DNA of 36,080 nucleotides, from positions 1 through 36,080 of the forward strand of contig SABN01000023.1 of the NCBI GenBank assembly GCA_009928955.1. Direction: 5' to 3'. Positions 31,069 through 36,080 of this stretch are shown one piece after another. Under the pieces are notes generated by a model. The model searched no databases. It had not been told where the DNA came from and worked only from the letters and a program-made list of their open reading frames with translations. This DNA comes from Opitutia bacterium (GTDB taxonomy: Bacteria > Verrucomicrobiota > Kiritimatiellia > CAIQIC01 > Lenti-01). Positions within the stretch are counted from its first letter, which is position 1. Every line of letters starts with the position of its first letter. The translations under genes and the position numbers were made by a program.

Positions 31069-31107
31069 GGATTCAGCCCTTTCTGCGGACGGGATTGCGC
31101 CGCCCGC

Positions 31108-32565
31108 CTACGTGTAGTCCTGCACCAGGAAGTTCTTGAACTGCCAGGGATCCTTCTTGTCGATCGACGGCCGGTTGAAGCCCTGGAAATGGTTTTCGTA
31201 GTGCTTCAGCGGGGTCCAGTCGGACGGGATCGACCGGTTGTTGCCGAGATACGGCGCCGCCACGCCCAGCACGAACTCGTGCGGCAGGTCCTCCGGCGAA
31301 CACACGCCCTGGTCGGCGTGGTCCATCATCCACAGGCACGCCGCCACCACGGAGATCGCCACCTGCAGCGTCGTCGCGTTCTGGTGCGGCACCATCTTGC
31401 GCGCGTGGGCGATGCTCAGGTCGCTGCCCGTCCACCACGAGTTGAACGCATGGCCCATGATCAGCGCGCCGAGGACGTCGTTGCCGGCCGTGATCTCGTC
31501 GCCCATGATGCGCAGCTTCGGTTGCAGCTCGTAGTTGCGGCCGCGCAGCTCGTGCAGCGAGATGATCGCCGCGTCGCACGGGCAGTACGCGTAGTGCATC
31601 GTCGGGCGGTACGCCGCCTTGCCGTTCTTCCACACCGTCAGGAAGTCGCTGATCGTGAACGCCTCGCCGTGGCGCACCACCATGCCTTCCACCGTGTAGT
31701 GCGGCACCCAGGTGCGCACGCGCGTGTTCATGCCCATCCGCGCCAGGCAGATCTGGTTCTGCGGTCCCGTCTTGTGCGTATAGGCCAGCGCCGGCAGCTC
31801 CTTCTCGTGCGTGCCCCAGCCCAGCTCCGCCGTCGTGATGCCTTCCTCGCGGAAGCCCTCGATGCTCCACGTGTTCACGAACTCGTCCACCGCCTTCGGC
31901 ACGTCCGACACCTGCGTGTCGCGCTCGCTGCAATGGATCACCTTCACGCCCAGCTCCATCGCCAGCTCGTTGAAGACCTGCGTCCGGGCCAGGTGCCCGA
32001 TCTTCTCCGCCTGCGCGCCCTTGACCTTCTTCTCGGCCACCGCGGCGGCCGCGATGTCCAGCAAGCCGCGCTTCGTCCAGTGCGAAATCAGCCCCGGGTT
32101 CGCGCCGTGTTCCAGCACCGCCGTCGCCCCCGGCTCCTTCCATTTCGCCAGCATCTTGCGGATGGCCATGCGGCGGAAATACAGCGTCTTTTCCGTCGGA
32201 TGCTTGTTCTTGGCCCCCGCGTACGGATCCCACAGCTCGATGGACGTGTTGATGTAGAGCACGCCCGCGTCGTGGCACCACTGCAGGATCTCGCAGCAGT
32301 CGATGTTCCACGCCAGATCGATCAGCAGATCGCCGGCCTTCAGGAACTTGCCCAGCTTCGCGTCCATGTTCTCGCGCGTGATCCGGTCGCGGACGTATTT
32401 CACCCCCTGCGCGATCCACGGCTTCAATTCCGGGCGCTTGTTCTCGAAGTCCATCACGGTGATCTTCGCGCACGGGATCTTCGCCCGCTTGACCAAAATC
32501 GGCAGCGCGCACTGCGCCACCGAACCGTAACCGACCATCAGAATCTTGCCCGAGAATTTCGCCAT
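31108..32565 (-). CDS. hss: Homospermidine synthase
   Basis: 485 residues from ATG 32565 (MAKFSGKILMVGYGSVAQ); AAGGA lies about 11 bases upstream and the N-terminus fits the family, against an in-frame ATG at 32598. It is the saccharopine-dehydrogenase-like bacterial Hss: NAD-binding GYGSVAQ (family usually GFGSVGQ), DLAWNIDCCEILQWCHD, VLYINTSIELWDPY, EHGANPGLISHW and later GHAFNSWWTGSDL. It joins two putrescines to make sym-homospermidine with NAD+. With the downstream decarboxylase it forms a two-gene polyamine pathway. Confidence 0.93.
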   Translation of the reverse strand: MAKFSGKILMVGYGSVAQCALPILVKRAKIPCAKITVMDFENKRPELKPWIAQGVKYVRDRITRENMDAKLGKFLKAGDLLIDLAWNIDCCEILQWCHDAGVLYINTSIELWDPYAGAKNKHPTEKTLYFRRMAIRKMLAKWKEPGATAVLEHGANPGLISHWTKRGLLDIAAAAVAEKKVKGAQAEKIGHLARTQVFNELAMELGVKVIHCSERDTQVSDVPKAVDEFVNTWSIEGFREEGITTAELGWGTHEKELPALAYTHKTGPQNQICLARMGMNTRVRTWVPHYTVEGMVVRHGEAFTISDFLTVWKNGKAAYRPTMHYAYCPCDAAIISLHELRGRNYELQPKLRIMGDEITAGNDVLGALIMGHAFNSWWTGSDLSIAHARKMVPHQNATTLQVAISVVAACLWMMDHADQGVCSPEDLPHEFVLGVAAPYLGNNRSIPSDWTPLKHYENHFQGFNRPSIDKKDPWQFKNFLVQDYT

Positions 32566-32604
32566 GATTTGTTGTTTCCTTTCGTTGAACCAATCCATGC
32601 GCCC

Positions 32605-32633
32605 CTTATCGCAGATGAAAAATCCCCGTGCAA
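32605..32633 (-). promoter_or_regulatory. Promoter of the polyamine operon
   Basis: On the minus strand TTGCAC (32633-32628), 17 bp, GATAAG (32610-32605). Transcription would start near 32598, giving a 33-nt leader to ATG 32565, or a leaderless start at ATG 32598. Confidence 0.45.
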
Positions 32634-32726
32634 GCGAGAACCCCCTCCCGCCCGCATGTTTTTTCCGCGCCTCCGGCGCCGTTTGCCTGTTCCCCGCCGG
32701 CCGCCCCTCTGCTAGGATGCCCCCCG

Positions 32727-33125
32727 ATGAACCGTCGAAAGCCCTACAACAAAGGCCAGTGGCAGGTCGCCCGCGAGCGCTTCCGCATCGAGGCCTTCGC
32801 GCCGCCCGCGCCCGACGCCGGCGCGACGCCGCTCGGCGCGCTCATCCCCGGCGCGCTCAAGGGCATGAAGCTCGACGCCCATGCGCAGGTCTCCCGGATC
32901 GCCGAGGCCTGGCCCGAGCTCGTCGGTCCGCAGCTCGCCGCCAACACCCGGCCCGCGCATCTCGAGAACAAGCTTCTGACCGTCTTCGTCTCCCATCCCA
33001 TGTGGCTCTTCGAGCTCCGCGGCGCCCCCGCCGCCGAAATCCTCGCCCGCCTCCAGGCCCAGTGCGGAAAAAACGAGATCAAAAACATCCGCTGGTCCAT
33101 TAACCCCGACCCGCCCGCCCGATGA
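32727..33125 (+). CDS. DUF721/DciA-like protein
   Basis: 132 residues from ATG 32727. The central region, IPGALKGMKLDAHAQVSRIAEAWPELVGPQLAANTRPAHLENKLLTVFV, matches the DUF721 family; the W-x-x-(V/L)VG core and the basic N-terminus RRKPYNKG are typical. DciA proteins of this family load the replicative helicase in bacteria lacking DnaC/DnaI (family knowledge); whether this copy does is not shown. A -10-like TAGGAT (32713-32718) sits eight bases before the start. The stop overlaps the next ATG, though that next start may not be the real one. Confidence 0.8.
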   Translation: MNRRKPYNKGQWQVARERFRIEAFAPPAPDAGATPLGALIPGALKGMKLDAHAQVSRIAEAWPELVGPQLAANTRPAHLENKLLTVFVSHPMWLFELRGAPAAEILARLQAQCGKNEIKNIRWSINPDPPAR

Positions 33126-35965
33126 TGCGCCCCGCCCCCCCTGCGTTTGGTGGCCGCATGGGATTTTTCCACAGTGTGGAAAACTTTTTTCCATTGCGTG
33201 GAAAAATCCGGAAATTTTTTTCCATTGCGTGGAAAACTCTTCTCCGTCCGCCATTCTTCATTCTTCATTCTTCATTGTTGATTCTTTCTGCCTCCCCCGC
33301 CGCCGCCGGCTGGCTCGAACCGACCCCCGAAGGCCCCGTCCTCAACGTGACGCTCTTTGATCTGCCCGACCCCTCCCGCACCGACCCCTCCACCCGCGCC
33401 GAGCTCGCCGTCCAGCGCGAATTCCTCGCCCAAGCCCCCGGCTTCCTCCGCGCCCGCCAAGCCGCCGACCCCGGCCGCTACGGCGCGCTCGACCTCTCGG
33501 CCCTCTCCCTCCGGCTCCACCGCTTCTCCGGCATCAAGGTCGAGGGCATCGAAAGCACCCTTCTCGCCATCGCCGGCAACGTCGCCCCCGACGTCCTCTA
33601 CGTCAACTTCCGCCAATCCGACACCTACATCTCCCAAGGCTTCCTCCATCCCCTCGACCTCCCCGAAGACGCCTATTTCTCCGCCCTCTCCGCCGACGAG
33701 GTCGCCCGCCGCATCCACCCCAAGATCGAACCCGTCATCCGCCGCCCCGGCCCCGACGGCGTCCCGCGCGTCTGGGCCATGCCCGGCGGCCCGCCGCTGG
33801 GGCGCGTCGTGCTCTATCGCCGCGACCTCTTCGAAGCCGCCGGCCTCCCCGCCCCCACGCCCGACTGGACCTGGGCGGATTTCCATCGCGCCTGCCGCGC
33901 CGTCGCCGATCCCGCCAACGGCGTCTACGCCATCGGCCTCTCGCGCGGCAAGCACGAGTCCTATCTGTGGATGCCCTTCCTCTGGGGCGCCGGCGGCGAC
34001 GCCCTCGTCTTCGACGAATCCGAAAACCGCTGGCGCGCCGTCTTCGATTCCCCCGCCGCCGCCGAAGCCCTCGAGTTCTACATCCGCCTCACCACCGAAC
34101 CCTGGACCGACGCCGGCGGCCGCCCCCGCCGCGGCTACGCCCTCAAGGACACCGCCGAAGTCTCCCTCAAGTGGCGACGCGGACAGCTCGCCATGCTCTT
34201 TTCCTACATCGATCAAAAGGTGTTCGCCAACCTCAACCCCGACCTCACCGGCATCGTCCCCCTCCCCCTCGGCCCCGCCGGACGCGGCACCGAGATCAAT
34301 TCGCGCATGATGGGACTCTTCGCCGGCGTCACCAATCCCCTCGTCCGCGACGCCGCCTGGGAATACATCCGCTTCCAGAATTCCACCGAAGCCGCCGCCC
34401 TCCGCGTGCAACACCTCGTCGAAGGCGGCTTCGGCCGCTTCCTCCCGCCCGACACGCTGATCGAACACGGCTACGAATCCATCGCCGCCACCCTCCCCGC
34501 CGAATGGCGCGACTGCCTCCCCATCGCCCTCGCCGACAGCCGCCCCGAGCCCTACGGACGAAATGCCAACGTCATCTACGACATCCTCACCACCCCCATC
34601 CGCCGCGCCGAGGAACTCGCCCTCGCCGGACGCCTCTCCGACGACCCCTCCACCCGCCGCGCGCAACTCCTCGACCTGCTCGTCGACGCCCGCAAAAAGG
34701 CCGACGCCGACATGCTCGGCATCGTCCCCCCCAAGGAACTCCGCACCCGCCGCGCCGCCGCCGCGATCCTGTTGCTGGCGCTGGCCGCGAGCGTTGTTTT
34801 CGCCATCCGTCAAATGGCGAAACTGTTTTTGGGCAAGGCAGGGACGGCGCGGCGCGCCGTCCGGATCGGCCGGCCCCGTCACGGAATCGCCCTGCTGCTC
34901 CTCCTCCTCCCCGCCGCCGCCACCATCCTCCTCTGGGCCTACATCCCCCTCTTCCGCGGCGCGGCCATGGCGTTCTTCGACTACCGCATCTTCGGCGCCT
35001 CCACCTGGGTCTTCCTCGACAACTTCGCCAACCTCCTCTGGGACCCCGACTGGTGGCAGGCCCTGCTCACCTCCGCCCGCTACTCGTTCCTCGTCATCTC
35101 CATGACCTTCCTCCCGCCCATCCTCCTCGCCATCCTCCTGCAGGAAGTGCCGCGCGGCAAGATCGCCTTCCGGCTCGTCTTCTATCTGCCCGCCTCCATC
35201 ACCGGCCTCGTCGTCATCCTCCTGTGGAAGACCTTCTATGAGCCCTCCGAAGCCGGCCTCCTCAACCGCCTCGTCCTGCAGATCCCCGCCGTGGCCTGGA
35301 TGCTCTTGGCGCTCGCCCTCGCGGGACTGGCCATCCATCTCGCCCGCCGCCTCCTGAACCACGCCCTCTGGAAGCCCGCCCTCTTCGTCCTCGCCGCCGG
35401 CCTCCTCCTCGCCGCCGCCCCCCTCGGCCCCCTGCGCGAAATCTGGCGCGCCGGCGGGTGTACAGATGTTTACAAACATCTGTCGTTCCTCCGGGCGACG
35501 TTGCCCGAACCCGTCCGCTGGCTCGACGACTCGCGCACCGCGCTCTTTTCCTGCGTGCTCCCGATGCTCTGGGCCGGCATGGGCCCCGGCTGCCTCATCT
35601 ACCTCGCCGCGCTCAAGGGCATCCCCGACGACCTCTACGAGGCCGCCGACATCGACGGGGCCTCCTTCACCGACAAGATCCTCTTCGTCATCTTCCCCAC
35701 CCTGCGCCCGCTGCTGGCCATCAACTTCGTCGGCGTCTTCATCGCCTCGTGGCAGGCCGAGGCCAACATCCTCGCCATGACCGCCGGCGGCGCGCGCACG
35801 GAAGTCGCCGGCCTCCACATCTTCTACAAGGCCTTCATTTTCCTCCGCCTCGGCCCCGCCACCGCCGCCGCCTGGATGCTCGGCTGCATGCTCGTCGGCT
35901 TCACCCTCTACCAGCTCCGCATCCTCTCCCGCGTCGAATTCCGCGCCAACCGCGAAGAAAAATAG
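33122..35965 (+). CDS. ABC-transporter solute-binding protein fused to MalF-type permease
   Basis: Up to 947 residues. The first ~60 include a palindromic repeat array and a heptamer-encoded signal-peptide core. Residues ~63-545 are a family 1 extracellular solute-binding protein (NVAPDVLYVNF, VVLYRRDLFEAAGLPAPTPDWTWADF, WMPFLWGAGGDALVF). A membrane helix (~545-565) leads to a permease (~590-945) whose EAA loop, EAADIDGASFTDKI (from E840), docks the ATPase. Between permease helices is an unusual insert with extra hydrophobic segments and a 22-bp DNA palindrome (codons 781-788). The architecture resembles carbohydrate importers with the binding protein tethered to the permease. No ATPase or second permease follows; an insertion-like sequence begins 34 bases on. 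The true start is uncertain. Confidence 0.88.
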   Translation: MMRPAPPAFGGRMGFFHSVENFFPLRGKIRKFFSIAWKTLLRPPFFILHSSLLILSASPAAAGWLEPTPEGPVLNVTLFDLPDPSRTDPSTRAELAVQREFLAQAPGFLRARQAADPGRYGALDLSALSLRLHRFSGIKVEGIESTLLAIAGNVAPDVLYVNFRQSDTYISQGFLHPLDLPEDAYFSALSADEVARRIHPKIEPVIRRPGPDGVPRVWAMPGGPPLGRVVLYRRDLFEAAGLPAPTPDWTWADFHRACRAVADPANGVYAIGLSRGKHESYLWMPFLWGAGGDALVFDESENRWRAVFDSPAAAEALEFYIRLTTEPWTDAGGRPRRGYALKDTAEVSLKWRRGQLAMLFSYIDQKVFANLNPDLTGIVPLPLGPAGRGTEINSRMMGLFAGVTNPLVRDAAWEYIRFQNSTEAAALRVQHLVEGGFGRFLPPDTLIEHGYESIAATLPAEWRDCLPIALADSRPEPYGRNANVIYDILTTPIRRAEELALAGRLSDDPSTRRAQLLDLLVDARKKADADMLGIVPPKELRTRRAAAAILLLALAASVVFAIRQMAKLFLGKAGTARRAVRIGRPRHGIALLLLLLPAAATILLWAYIPLFRGAAMAFFDYRIFGASTWVFLDNFANLLWDPDWWQALLTSARYSFLVISMTFLPPILLAILLQEVPRGKIAFRLVFYLPASITGLVVILLWKTFYEPSEAGLLNRLVLQIPAVAWMLLALALAGLAIHLARRLLNHALWKPALFVLAAGLLLAAAPLGPLREIWRAGGCTDVYKHLSFLRATLPEPVRWLDDSRTALFSCVLPMLWAGMGPGCLIYLAALKGIPDDLYEAADIDGASFTDKILFVIFPTLRPLLAINFVGVFIASWQAEANILAMTAGGARTEVAGLHIFYKAFIFLRLGPATAAAWMLGCMLVGFTLYQLRILSRVEFRANREEK
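33165..33236. repeat. Array of three 19-bp palindromic units TTTTCCA-N5-TGGAAAA
   Basis: Units at 33165-33183, 33187-33205 and 33218-33236, centres CAGTG, TTGCG, TTGCG, start-to-start spacing 22 and 31. This equals the order and spacing of the first three units at 17238. The array is stop-free in all six frames and is read in a different frame here than in dsbD. Confidence 0.95.
33253..33287 (+). repeat. ATTCTTC heptamer array, five units
   Basis: ATTCTTC three times (33253-33273), then ATTGTTG and ATTCTTT. It encodes the hydrophobic core FILHSSLLIL of the fusion protein's signal peptide and follows the palindromic array by 16 bases. Confidence 0.85.
35462..35483. repeat. Perfect palindrome inside the permease gene
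   Basis: Arms ACAGATGTTT (35462-35471) and AAACATCTGT (35474-35483) around AC. It is AT-rich within very GC-rich codons and encodes TDVYKHL, residues 781 onward, in a permease loop. The centre GTTTACAAAC resembles that at 19845-19870. Confidence 0.85.
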
Positions 35966-35998
35966 CCGGCGGCGCCCGCAAGCTGTCGCGACTCTTTG

Positions 35999-36033
35999 AA
36001 AATGTCCCCTTGTAACTCAATAGAAATGTCCCC
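35999..36033. mobile_element. Probable left end of an insertion sequence
   Basis: AAATGTCCCC occurs twice as a direct repeat (36000-36009 and 36024-36033), 24 bp apart, just before a gene start at 36069. Such repeated GGGGACATTT motifs are common at ends of some transposase-carrying elements. The other end is outside the window, so family and identity are inference. Confidence 0.4.
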
Positions 36034-36068
36034 ATCACGGGACTCCTGCAACCAGGCAAGGAGGCCCG

Positions 36069-36080
36069 ATGGAGAGGATC
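36069..36080 (+). CDS. Start of a gene cut by the window edge
   Basis: ATG at 36069 with a strong ribosome binding site AAGGAGG (36058-36064) four bases upstream; only MERI is visible. From the repeats before it a transposase is likely, but four residues cannot show this. Confidence 0.4.

Noticed and set aside
30151-32715. 854-codon open frame on the plus strand
   Set aside because: It is antisense to ornithine decarboxylase and homospermidine synthase and rich in Arg, His and Leu with no domain; a GC shadow.
32683-32718. Promoter for the DciA-like gene with TTGCCT as -35
   Set aside because: The spacing to TAGGAT is 24 bp, too long for a sigma70 promoter.
33272-35818. 848-codon minus-strand frame
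   Set aside because: It is antisense to the binding-protein/permease fusion and Gly/Glu-rich without any motif.
1-36080. tRNA or rRNA genes
   Set aside because: The few gaps between genes are short and I saw no TTCGA arm or rRNA signature in them.

Overview
The window is a GC-rich stretch (roughly two-thirds G+C by eye) of a Gram-negative bacterium. Several features point to the Verrucomicrobiota/Kiritimatiellota side of the PVC group: a PEP-CTERM anchored protein, a TIGR03790-type exported protein with Ig-like tail domains, a thrombospondin-type-3 tail, outer-membrane and lipoprotein genes, and dispersed palindromic repeats read through as protein. That placement is inference. Genes are tightly packed, often with ATGA start/stop overlaps, and no gap longer than about 370 bases is without a gene.

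Layout. 1-1690: the end of rex, a DRTGG-domain protein and a CBS/RsbW-like ATPase, a probable redox-signalling operon. 1703-6367: exported proteins (TIGR03790, PEP-CTERM, a 3D-like lipoprotein). 6443-8782: one uninterrupted gene joining a beta-CASP metallo-beta-lactamase RNase to a complete Era GTPase, the most unusual gene here. 8959-15299: a membrane protein, a small exported protein and a 1447-residue secreted protein with an HEMIH zinc motif, whose first part is clearly lower in GC. 15437-18923: rmuC, a monothiol thioredoxin-fold lipoprotein and dsbD. 18984-22818 (minus strand): promoter, TPP riboswitch with terminator, then cytX-thiM-thiE-thiD for thiamin salvage and synthesis. 22945-26991 (minus): a tail fragment, a secreted glutathione peroxidase, then omptin, a catalytically dead-looking S41 protein and TsaC. 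27203-29863: manA, a double winged-helix regulator behind a 46-bp dyad, and panE. 29929-32565 (minus): homospermidine synthase and ornithine decarboxylase. 32727-35965: a DciA-like protein and a solute-binding-protein/permease fusion. 35999-36080: what looks like the left end of an insertion sequence.

Repeats are the second theme. Two loci (17238-17361 and 33165-33236) carry arrays of a 19-bp unit TTTTCCA-N5-TGGAAAA in the same order and spacing. Both arrays lie inside the 5' end of a gene for an exported protein and are free of stop codons in all six frames. A degenerate ATTCTTM heptamer, five copies at each of two loci (16638-16672 and 33253-33287), encodes signal-peptide cores. Two further palindromes (19845-19870 and 35462-35483) have different arms but share a TTTRCAAAC centre. 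These look like dispersed elements tolerated in, or recruited to, coding sequence.

Visible promoters have TTGAC or TTGC at -35 and a TA-rich -10. In several cases the -10 box ends only 6-9 nt before the ATG, which suggests leaderless transcripts.
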